A DNA stretch of 5,272 nucleotides from Marinilabiliales bacterium (GTDB lineage Bacteria > Bacteroidota > Bacteroidia > Bacteroidales > F082): contig PKSW01000358.1 of NCBI GenBank assembly GCA_002869465.1, forward strand, positions 1 to 5,272, read 5' to 3'. Positions 1 through 5,272 of the stretch are shown piece after piece. Below the pieces are notes generated by a model that did no database searches, was not told the DNA's origin, and saw nothing but the letters and a program-made list of their open reading frames with translations. How positions within the stretch are numbered: the first letter of the stretch is position 1; each line of letters starts with the position of its first letter. Made by a program: the position numbers and the translations under genes.

Positions 1-991
1 AAACGGCTTGCAATCCTTCCGGGTTGTGGCCTGTATCACAAATGGTTAAGGGGTTCGTGCTTAAAATCTGCCAGCGGCCCATCAGGTTGGTGTTTTCGAG
101 GGTGTTGTCAATGCCTTCGGCGATGGTCTGGCGGTCAATTTTAAGGGTATTATTTTTATCGAGTAATTCCAGCACCTGTATCGCTGTCTTCAGGTTTTTG
201 ATCTGGTAAGTGGCCAGCAGCGGTGAAGCAAGGTTTTCCAAATAGAGTTCATTGTTATACCATACGTCATAAAACTGTTTGGTTTTGTCGCGCCTCTGAA
301 TGGGTTTTAGTTCTACATGTTCATCAGCATATACCACGGAAGTATTTTTTTCCTTGGCCTTTTTTTCAAAAACTTCAGAAACCCAGGACTGTTTTTCTCC
401 GATCACCACGGGAACGCCATCCTTAAAAATGCCTGCTTTTTCTGCTGCGATCTTCTCCACATCATCCCCCAAAAATTGCATATGGTCATGGCCAATATTG
501 GTGACCACTGACACTACCGGTAGGCTCACATTGGTTGAATCGAGGCGCCCGCCCATACCTGTTTCCAAAACTGCAAAATCCACTTTTTCGCTCGCGAAAT
601 AATCAAATGCCATGGCTACTGTCATTTCAAAAAATGAGGGTTGCAATTCTTCAAAAAACTTCTTGTGTTTTTCTGTAAATACGACCACCTGTTCTTCCGC
701 GATCATCTGGCCATTCATTTTGATCCGTTCCCTGAAATCTTTCAGGTGAGGGGAAGTATATAATCCCGTTTTGTAACCTGCCTCCTGCAAAACGGAAGCC
801 AAGATATGGGCAACACTTCCTTTGCCATTGGTTCCGGCAATATGAAGGGCTTTGAATTTTTGCTGTGGGTTGCCCAGTTTGTCTAAAAGTTGAATGGTAG
901 TTTCCAGATCGGCTTTATAGGCAGCTTTACCTATTCGTTGGTACATGGGCAACTGGCTATAAAGCCACTTGAGGGTTTCCTGGTAATCCAT
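1..991 (-). CDS. folC: Bifunctional dihydrofolate synthase / folylpolyglutamate synthase, C-terminus cut by the window edge
   Basis: Cytosolic Mur-ligase-fold enzyme that uses ATP to join glutamate to dihydropteroate (making dihydrofolate) and then extends the glutamate tail of folates. The 330 visible codons run without a stop to the left edge. Visible motifs are the P-loop GTNGKGS (residues 53-59), TSPHL (79-83), FFEMT (120-124), ETGMGGRLDSTN (143-154), TNIGHDH (164-170), and AEKAGIFK (183-190), whose Lys185 is at the place of the carbamylated lysine known in this family. DTGHNPEG (319-326) corresponds to the usual DGAHNP of the C-terminal domain. Family members are about 420-430 residues, so roughly 100 are missing. 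The ATG at 989-991 gives the usual FolC N-terminus (MDYQETLKWL, then LPMYQRIG). The gene follows tonB by 61 bases and may be read both from the exbB operon and from its own promoter. Identity is secure; whether both activities are present cannot be told from sequence. Confidence 0.96.
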   Translation of the reverse strand, partial: MDYQETLKWLYSQLPMYQRIGKAAYKADLETTIQLLDKLGNPQQKFKALHIAGTNGKGSVAHILASVLQEAGYKTGLYTSPHLKDFRERIKMNGQMIAEEQVVVFTEKHKKFFEELQPSFFEMTVAMAFDYFASEKVDFAVLETGMGGRLDSTNVSLPVVSVVTNIGHDHMQFLGDDVEKIAAEKAGIFKDGVPVVIGEKQSWVSEVFEKKAKEKNTSVVYADEHVELKPIQRRDKTKQFYDVWYNNELYLENLASPLLATYQIKNLKTAIQVLELLDKNNTLKIDRQTIAEGIDNTLENTNLMGRWQILSTNPLTICDTGHNPEGLQAV

Positions 992-995
992 AAAA

Positions 996-1027
996 CAAAG
1001 TTAACTACATCGGTTGTGATTGTCAAA
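996..1027 (-). promoter_or_regulatory. Candidate Bacteroidota-type promoter for folC
   Basis: On the minus strand TTTG (1027-1024) is followed after exactly 20 bases by TAACTTTG (1003-996), matching the known Bacteroidota -33/-7 consensus (TTTG, 19-21 nt, TAnnTTTG) at every defined position. It lies wholly in the gap between tonB and folC. The last G of the -7 box is only 5 bases from the folC ATG, so a transcript starting here would have almost no leader. An overlapping TATTTTTG (1031-1024) could act as an alternative -7 box with a leader of about 25 bases, but it has no TTTG at the right distance upstream. This is a consensus match only. Confidence 0.5.
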
Positions 1028-1052
1028 AATAATTTAGAAAAAGATATGAACC

Positions 1053-1970
1053 TTATTTCATTAGTATGAAATTATAGGTGATGCTACCCCTTTGAAGTTC
1101 CAGTGCTTTGGGATCTTCGGCAAAGGTGGAATTCTTAGCGGCATTGATAGCGATCTGGTGCATGGCAGGATCAATAATATTGGTACCTTTCCGGTTGACT
1201 GCCGCATTTTTGACATTTCCGTTCCTGTCCACCCAAATATCAACTTTTACGGTTCCCTGTTCCTTAAAATTGGCGGAAGGTTTATCAAGGAATTTGGACC
1301 CGCGCCCACCAAGGCTGAATGAAATACCATTTCCCAGTCCGCCCTGTCCGTCATATGTGTTGCTATTTTCAAATCCGTGTGGTTTACCCTGGTCACCAGC
1401 ACCACCCGCGATTCCCTGGTTGGTACCACTGGTATTTTGTGAACTGCCTGTAAACAATGCTTTCTCATTTACAACGGGATCTGGATCGTGAATTGTTTCT
1501 TCGACTACCTTTTCTGTATAAAGCAGGGATGAGTCAACAGGTTTTTCAATAATTTCTTCAACGATCTCCTCCTGTGGCTCAGGTATTTCTTTAATGATTT
1601 CTTCGGGTTCGGGTTCAGGGTCTTCTTTGACTTCCTCTATTTTTTCTTCTTCAATCACAGGAGTTTCTTCAATGTCCTGCGTGATGATCTCTTCTTCTTC
1701 AACCACCGGTTCAGGTTCTGTAAGCTCCTGTTGTGGCATGGGAGGTGTGGTTTCTGTTTGCAAAGGCGGTGATTCGGTTTGAACATCTCCCATACCCATA
1801 TCGTCATACCCCAGGTTAACTTCAACACCTTCTTCACCGGGCAGCGGCAAGGGAGTTCGAAGCGCCAGGAACAGCAAAGCAACTATCAATAAAAGATGCA
1901 CAACGGTGGTTCCGATAATACCCCGTCGGCGGTCTTTGTCTTTTAGTATTTCTTTAAATCGCGAAACCAT
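1053..1970 (-). CDS. tonB: TonB-family energy transducer
   Basis: A 305-residue protein anchored in the inner membrane that probably carries force from the ExbB-ExbD proton motor across the periplasm to outer-membrane TonB-dependent transporters. Order of parts: a basic cytosolic start (residues 1-17, with KDKDRRR), one transmembrane helix (about 18-37), an acidic Glu/Pro-rich spacer (about 60-145), a Gly/Asn/Ser-rich linker (about 174-226), and a TonB C-terminal domain (about 228-305) with GTVKVDIWVDRNGNV and a closing GSITYNF. In the helix, Thr21, His25 and Leu32 line up with Ser16, His20 and Leu27 of the E. coli TonB SHLS set, while Ala36 replaces Ser31. The retained histidine supports coupling to ExbB-ExbD. 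The C-terminal domain lacks a clear YP motif. The gene starts 12 bases after exbD. A TolA-like envelope role is a less likely alternative. Confidence 0.87.
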   Translation of the reverse strand: MVSRFKEILKDKDRRRGIIGTTVVHLLLIVALLFLALRTPLPLPGEEGVEVNLGYDDMGMGDVQTESPPLQTETTPPMPQQELTEPEPVVEEEEIITQDIEETPVIEEEKIEEVKEDPEPEPEEIIKEIPEPQEEIVEEIIEKPVDSSLLYTEKVVEETIHDPDPVVNEKALFTGSSQNTSGTNQGIAGGAGDQGKPHGFENSNTYDGQGGLGNGISFSLGGRGSKFLDKPSANFKEQGTVKVDIWVDRNGNVKNAAVNRKGTNIIDPAMHQIAINAAKNSTFAEDPKALELQRGSITYNFILMK

Positions 1971-1982
1971 TTTAATTTTAAT

Positions 1983-2396
1983 CTATCTATTTGGTTTGGT
2001 AGCCAGAATTACTTTGTGCTTTGTATTGTGTTTATTATTGATATCGTTCACTGCATCAATTACAACGACAATATCCTGAACTGTTGCCGTTTTATCAGAT
2101 CTTAACACCACTGAAGCCTCTTGTTCATTACTGATTTGGCTGAAAATGGCATTCTCAAGATTAACCGGATCCACTTTCTGTTCATTCACATAAATATTTC
2201 TTTCCTTATTGATGTAAACGGTCAGCGTTTGCGTCGACATCGTTTTGCTTTTACTACTGGGCAGTAATAATTTAATGGCATTTGGCGCCACTAAGGTAGA
2301 AGTCAGCATAAAAAATATAAGCAACAGGAATACCAGGTCCGACATGGAAGCCATGCTGAATTGGGTATCCCTTTTATTTCGCATTTGTATGGCCAT
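1983..2396 (-). CDS. exbD: Biopolymer transport protein ExbD
   Basis: A 137-residue inner-membrane protein that forms the proton-sensitive core of the ExbB-ExbD motor and partners TonB. The visible layout is standard: a short basic cytosolic N-terminus (residues 1-17, MAIQMRNKRD), one transmembrane helix (about 18-38, MSDLVFLLLIFFMLTSTLV) and a periplasmic domain (about 39-137). Asp20 at the start of the helix corresponds to the essential Asp25 of E. coli ExbD, the proposed proton-carrying residue. Length is normal for the family (about 130-140). The start lies 6 bases after the exbB stop and the stop 12 bases before tonB, so the three are almost certainly co-transcribed and translated in step. 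A TolR-type role in envelope integrity shares the same fold, but the neighbouring tonB favours ExbD. Confidence 0.93.
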   Translation of the reverse strand: MAIQMRNKRDTQFSMASMSDLVFLLLIFFMLTSTLVAPNAIKLLLPSSKSKTMSTQTLTVYINKERNIYVNEQKVDPVNLENAIFSQISNEQEASVVLRSDKTATVQDIVVVIDAVNDINNKHNTKHKVILATKPNR

Positions 2397-2402
2397 GGTA
2401 TT

Positions 2403-3098
2403 TTATTTTGCAGGTTCGTGTAGTACATCCATGAATTCTGTAGCATTGATCTCCAGTTTGTACACTACTTTCTGGATGCGAGCCACCAGGATATTATAGA
2501 AAATATAGGCTGTAATTCCAACCACCAATCCACCGACGGTGGTGATCATCGCCTGGTAAATCCCCCGCGATAATAATTCGATATTGATATTATTTCCTGC
2601 CATCGACATATCGTAAAAAGCGCGAATCATACCAATAACGGTTCCCAGAAACCCCAGCATGGGGGCAGCACCGGCAATGGTGGCCAGTCCGGCTACATTC
2701 TTCTCAAGCCTGGAAACCTCCAATTTGCCCACGTTCTCGATCGCAGTATTGATATCATTCAGCGGTTTCCCAATTCGGGATAATCCCTTGTCGATCATAC
2801 GTCCGATGGGTGAATTATTGGTCACACAAAGCGCCCTGGCCGATTCCAGTTTGCCATTGGTAATATAATTGCGGATGTTGTTCATAAAATTTTTATCCTC
2901 TTTCGATGCCCTGCTGATGATAAAATATCTTTCAAAAAATATATAGAAAGCGATCAGTGATAGAAAACCAATAATGGCCATGATCCATCCGCCCTTTACG
3001 ACCAGTTCGATAATAGGTAAGGTAATTTCGTTTTCGTTGGGTGAGCCGGTGATCAATTGCGCAGCCTCCTGAATTTGTAATAGAATTGCTGTTGTCAT
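2403..3098 (-). CDS. exbB: MotA/TolQ/ExbB proton channel family protein
   Basis: A 231-residue inner-membrane subunit that forms the pentameric scaffold around ExbD and helps conduct protons to drive TonB. Three membrane segments are visible: about residues 34-56, 136-160 and 178-204, with a cytosolic region between the first and second (about 57-130). The family signature APMLGFLGTVIGMIRAF (145-161) is followed by the third helix GIYQAMITTVGGLVVGITAY (179-198). Thr153 and Thr187 match the channel-lining Thr148 and Thr181 of E. coli ExbB. The residue aligned with E. coli Glu176 is Gln182. Length and topology are normal. The ATG at 3096-3098 has an A/T-rich lead and no Shine-Dalgarno, as is common in Bacteroidota. 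It is the first gene of the leftward operon. I found no convincing TTTG/TAnnTTTG promoter upstream, so its promoter is unassigned. Confidence 0.93.
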   Translation of the reverse strand: MTTAILLQIQEAAQLITGSPNENEITLPIIELVVKGGWIMAIIGFLSLIAFYIFFERYFIISRASKEDKNFMNNIRNYITNGKLESARALCVTNNSPIGRMIDKGLSRIGKPLNDINTAIENVGKLEVSRLEKNVAGLATIAGAAPMLGFLGTVIGMIRAFYDMSMAGNNINIELLSRGIYQAMITTVGGLVVGITAYIFYNILVARIQKVVYKLEINATEFMDVLHEPAK

Positions 3099-3264
3099 TT
3101 TAAAGAAATAAATGTTTGCTTAATTAAAAATCCCTGGTGTAATGATCTTCGAATAAGAGAATGTATATGTGACACTGATAGTATAAACTAAATTTTAACA
3201 TAAATATTTTATAAATGCACATATAAAACCTGTATCACCTGTGAGCTGATAATAACTAACTGGT

Positions 3265-3285
3265 AATTTAGATTTTATCTAAATT
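3265..3285. repeat. Perfect 9-bp inverted repeat upstream of nhaD (possible operator)
   Basis: Arms AATTTAGAT (3265-3273) and ATCTAAATT (3277-3285) are exact reverse complements around a TTT spacer. The site lies about 97 bases before the nhaD ATG and about 55 bases before the TATTTTTG box. It has just two G:C pairs and no following T tract, so it is poor as a terminator; a binding site for a dimeric regulator fits better. No regulator gene is in the window, and in such AT-rich DNA chance cannot be excluded. Confidence 0.4.
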
Positions 3286-3339
3286 CAGAACATATTGAAT
3301 TATTTATATACAATTAAAAAAATCTTTGATTTCTTTGGC

Positions 3340-3347
3340 TATTTTTG
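3340..3347 (+). promoter_or_regulatory. Candidate -7 box for nhaD
   Basis: TATTTTTG matches the Bacteroidota -7 consensus TAnnTTTG at all fixed positions. A transcript from it would start near 3352-3355 and leave a leader of about 27-30 bases before the ATG at 3382. No TTTG lies 19-21 bases upstream (that stretch is A-rich); TTTG at 3325-3328 and 3334-3337 are too close. The assignment is tentative, but it argues against translation starting upstream at 3295. Confidence 0.35.
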
Positions 3348-3381
3348 CGGCCAATATAAACCAACGAAATTTTTCAGCCCT

Positions 3382-4839
3382 ATGTTTATTTTAATGGTAG
3401 TAATTTTTATTCTCGGGTACACAGCTATTGCCCTGGAACATCCTTTGAAAGTTGATAAAGCCGCATCGGCACTTTTAACTGGAACGATATTGTGGGCATT
3501 GTATGCTTTAAATGCCGTTGATATTTTAAGTCTGGGTTTTAGCCCGGCATGGGAAGCGGTAAAACAAGCCAGTCATGAGATCCTGAGTTTCATTAAACCC
3601 GCTGTTGAAAATGCAGATTTTGACAGGTTATGGAAAAACCAGGTAGAACTGGCGCACGACACGATACATTTTGTGCAACACGACCTGAATCATCATTTGA
3701 TTGAAATTGCTCAGATCCTTTTCTTCCTCGCTGGTGCCATGACCATAGTTGAAACGGTTGATCAACACCAGGGATTTAAAATCATTACAGATAAAATAAA
3801 GACCACAAGTAAGGTGAAATTACTCTGGATTCTGAGTATTCTTACCTTTTTCATGTCGGCAACACTGGATAATTTAACTACCACTATTGTACTCGTTGCA
3901 CTACTCAGGAAACTGATTGATGACCAAAAAACAAGATGGTTCTTTGCCAGTATGATGGTATTGGCGGCCAATGCTGGTGGCGCCTGGTCTCCGATTGGTG
4001 ATGTTACTACCATTATGCTATGGATTGGAGGACAGGTAACTACCTTAAACATTATCGCCCAACTGTTTATTCCTAGTTTAGTTACTATGTTGGTTCCTTT
4101 GACGATTGTAAGTTTTACCATGAAAGGGGACGTGCAGCGCCCCGTTCTAAATAGTGGAGAGGAAAAAGAGTTTACTACTGCGTTTGAAAGAAAATTATTG
4201 TTGATCATGGGAGTGGGCGCACTACTGTTTGTGCCGGTTTTTAAAACTGTAACACATCTTCCACCCTTCCTCGGAATGTTATTTGGATTGGGCGTAATAT
4301 GGGCAACTACAGAAATAATGCATCGTAAAAAACCTCTCAAGGACAAAAGAAAACTTACGATTATCGGCATTTTACAAAAAGTGGATATGGCTACAATTTT
4401 CTTTTTCCTTGGCATTTTGTCTGCGGTTGCAGCACTTCAGTCTGCCGGTCACTTGGCAGTGTTGTCAAAGTATCTTGATCAAAACCTGCATAATATCTAC
4501 GCAATAAACCTTATAATTGGTGCTCTTTCAGCCATTGTTGACAATGTACCGCTGGTAGCAGGTGCCATGGGGATGTACCCAATTGCGAATGCGGACCAGG
4601 TTTTGGCTGACCCTTATCTGTCAAGTTTCGTAGTTGACGGGCATTTCTGGGAATTTCTCGCGTATTGCGCAGGTACGGGTGGAAGTATGTTAATTATTGG
4701 TTCAGCTGCAGGAGTGGCTGCCATGGGACTTGAAAAAATTGACTTCATCTGGTATTTGAAAAAAATAAGTTTACTTGCTCTGATAGGTTATCTTGCTGGT
4801 GCAGGAGCATATATACTTCAAGTGCAGCTGCTGGGTTAA
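3382..4839 (+). CDS. nhaD: NhaD-family Na+/H+ antiporter
   Basis: An inner-membrane antiporter that likely exports Na+ (or Li+) in exchange for protons, for pH and sodium balance. From the ATG at 3382 it has 485 residues with many hydrophobic helices. Family motifs (numbered from this ATG) are the N-terminal GYTAIALEHPLKVDKAA (12-28), AGAMTIVE (117-124), the first core SATLDNLTTTIV (159-170) with Asp163 and Asn164, AANAGGAWSPIGDVTT (195-210) with Asp207, SAIVDNVPLVAGAMG (383-397) with Asp388, and GTGGSMLIIGSAAG (431-444). These polar breaks within hydrophobic stretches are typical ion-site regions. The frame is open to a TTG at 3295, but the extra 29 residues are unlike the family, whose members begin with the first membrane helix. 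A hydrophilic, His-containing segment (about 54-107) follows helix 2. It is divergent from exbB and ends at a strong terminator. Confidence 0.93.
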   Translation: MFILMVVIFILGYTAIALEHPLKVDKAASALLTGTILWALYALNAVDILSLGFSPAWEAVKQASHEILSFIKPAVENADFDRLWKNQVELAHDTIHFVQHDLNHHLIEIAQILFFLAGAMTIVETVDQHQGFKIITDKIKTTSKVKLLWILSILTFFMSATLDNLTTTIVLVALLRKLIDDQKTRWFFASMMVLAANAGGAWSPIGDVTTIMLWIGGQVTTLNIIAQLFIPSLVTMLVPLTIVSFTMKGDVQRPVLNSGEEKEFTTAFERKLLLIMGVGALLFVPVFKTVTHLPPFLGMLFGLGVIWATTEIMHRKKPLKDKRKLTIIGILQKVDMATIFFFLGILSAVAALQSAGHLAVLSKYLDQNLHNIYAINLIIGALSAIVDNVPLVAGAMGMYPIANADQVLADPYLSSFVVDGHFWEFLAYCAGTGGSMLIIGSAAGVAAMGLEKIDFIWYLKKISLLALIGYLAGAGAYILQVQLLG

Positions 4840-4855
4840 AAAATATTATTAAAAG

Positions 4856-4889
4856 AAAAAAACCCTTGCGAATAAGCAGGGGTTTTTTT
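4856..4889. terminator. Bidirectional intrinsic terminator between nhaD and anmK
   Basis: CCCTTGC (4863-4869) pairs with GCAGGGG (4876-4882), with one T·G wobble, around the 6-base loop GAATAA. The stem is flanked by seven A (4856-4862) and seven T (4883-4889), which can extend it. On the plus strand the T run follows the hairpin and would end nhaD transcripts; on the minus strand the A run supplies the U tract for anmK. The stem therefore serves both convergent genes, and its edge overlaps the anmK stop codon (4890-4888). Confidence 0.88.
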
Positions 4890-5272
4890 ATGGATTATAA
4901 ATAACGCCACCACTGCAATTTCGGGAAGCGCCTGTGGCTGATGCCAGGCAATTGATTTCCCCCAGCTTTCTCAATACTCCCATAAAAGCAAAAATAATGG
5001 CCTCTTTAAAATCAATAATTTCATTGTCAGGAACTATGATCTCTTTACTGGTTTCCATAGAAATGGCATCTATGAGGAAGCGGTTGTGCGCACCGCCACC
5101 AGTAACCAGAATTTTACCCCCCGCTTGAGCTTTTACGGCTTCATTTACCTGGAATGCGATATGCTTGACTACTGTATAGAGCTTGTCCTCAACTGAAGCA
5201 TTGGAAGTTTCCAGCTTAGCAGTAAAAGCATTTTGCACGTATTGGTTACTTAATGATTTTGGTTGAGTCAGC
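4888..5272 (-). CDS. anmK: Anhydro-N-acetylmuramic acid kinase, C-terminal part
   Basis: Cytosolic kinase of the hexokinase/actin-like fold that cleaves the 1,6-anhydro ring of anhydro-MurNAc and phosphorylates it to MurNAc-6-phosphate, recycling cell-wall sugar. Only the last 127 residues are visible; the frame continues without a stop past the right edge, and the family is about 350-390 residues. Recognisable pieces (numbered from the first full codon) are QPKSL (3-7), the nucleotide-site VTGGGAHN (56-63), VPDNEIIDFKEA (80-91) and the ending TGASRNCSGGVI (113-124). A GTG at 5238-5236 is internal and not the start, because family sequence (QPKSL) is encoded upstream of it. It is convergent with nhaD and shares its terminator, with the TAA stop lying in the T tract. 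Identity is well supported by these motifs though the catalytic N-terminal half is outside the window. Confidence 0.92.
   Translation of the reverse strand, partial: LTQPKSLSNQYVQNAFTAKLETSNASVEDKLYTVVKHIAFQVNEAVKAQAGGKILVTGGGAHNRFLIDAISMETSKEIIVPDNEIIDFKEAIIFAFMGVLRKLGEINCLASATGASRNCSGGVIYNP

Larger units (their letters stand above)
3099..3381. other. AT-rich divergent intergenic region between exbB and nhaD
   Basis: This stretch separates two divergent genes and should hold both promoters. It is strongly AT-rich and has no plausible short gene. For the rightward gene it holds an inverted repeat (3265-3285) and a TATTTTTG box (3340-3347), listed separately. For the leftward gene only one-mismatch -7 boxes are present, such as TATTTATG (minus strand, 3206-3199), without a TTTG at the right distance. 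The reading frame of nhaD stays open back to a stop at 3280-3282, but positions 3295-3381 look non-coding. Confidence 0.7.

Noticed and set aside
300..602. Open frames on the plus strand across 24-602
   Set aside because: They lie antisense to folC, whose motifs are continuous on the minus strand through this whole stretch.
1108..1491. A 127-residue open frame on the plus strand across the tonB C-terminal region
   Set aside because: It is antisense to the TonB domain and Gly-rich linker; its Pro/Ser richness follows from the complement of the Gly-rich codons.
1560..1720. TCTTC/TTCTTC-rich run resembling a simple repeat
   Set aside because: It is the complement of Glu codons in the acidic TonB spacer; there is no regular repeat unit or spacer pattern, so it is neither a CRISPR array nor a microsatellite.
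3235..3244. TCACCTGTGA short palindrome, resembling half of a CRP-type site
   Set aside because: Four-base arms with a 2-base centre are common by chance, the outer bases do not pair, and the layout is not the TGTGA-N6-TCACA site.
3099..3294. Search for a small RNA, riboswitch or tRNA in the divergent gap
   Set aside because: The region is AT-rich with no stable GC-containing fold, no T-tract terminator and no recognisable conserved RNA element.
3762..4415. A 217-residue open frame on the minus strand inside nhaD
   Set aside because: It is the antisense of a clearly conserved antiporter, shows no recognisable domain and has a composition explained by the opposite strand.
5236..5238. GTG as a possible start for a short 116-residue gene
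   Set aside because: The frame continues upstream to the window edge and encodes AnmK family sequence (QPKSL), so this is an internal valine codon of a longer gene.

Overview
The window looks like an ordinary chromosomal segment from a member of the Bacteroidota, most likely a Chitinophagaceae/Sphingobacteria-type organism. The evidence is the character of the encoded proteins (short ExbB and ExbD, a Glu/Pro-rich TonB, a FolC with the DTGHNPEG variant motif, a Bacteroidota-style NhaD), the lack of clear Shine-Dalgarno sequences before the starts, and a match to the Bacteroidota promoter pattern (TTTG, about 20 nt, TAnnTTTG). The lineage is inferred from these features and not from any database search.

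Layout from left to right. Positions 1-3098 hold four genes on the minus strand, transcribed right to left: exbB (3098-2403), exbD (2396-1983), a tonB-type energy transducer (1970-1053) and folC (991 to beyond the left edge). The first three are separated by only 6 and 12 bases and form a compact cassette for a proton-driven inner-membrane motor that energises outer-membrane uptake. folC (dihydrofolate/folylpolyglutamate synthase) follows after 61 bases, and that gap holds a good match to a promoter of its own. Positions 3099-3381 are an AT-rich divergent intergenic region. It contains a perfect 9-bp inverted repeat (3265-3285) and a TATTTTTG box (3340-3347) shortly before the rightward gene. 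Positions 3382-4839 encode an NhaD-family Na+/H+ antiporter on the plus strand. A strong hairpin with A and T tracts (4856-4889) separates it from a convergent partial gene, anmK (anhydro-N-acetylmuramic acid kinase, C-terminal 127 residues), which runs off the right edge.

How the genes relate: ExbB and ExbD conduct protons and drive TonB, which spans the periplasm to open outer-membrane transporters. NhaD exchanges Na+ and H+ across the same inner membrane, so it shares the ion gradients, but the link is by location and chemistry only. FolC (folate) and AnmK (recycling of cell-wall anhydro-MurNAc) are housekeeping enzymes. I found no mobile element, CRISPR array, RNA gene or defence module, and nothing I would call a new system. 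The points most worth checking are regulatory (the folC promoter and possible leaderless start, the nhaD start and operator-like repeat, the shared terminator) and a few residue-level oddities in ExbB, TonB and NhaD.
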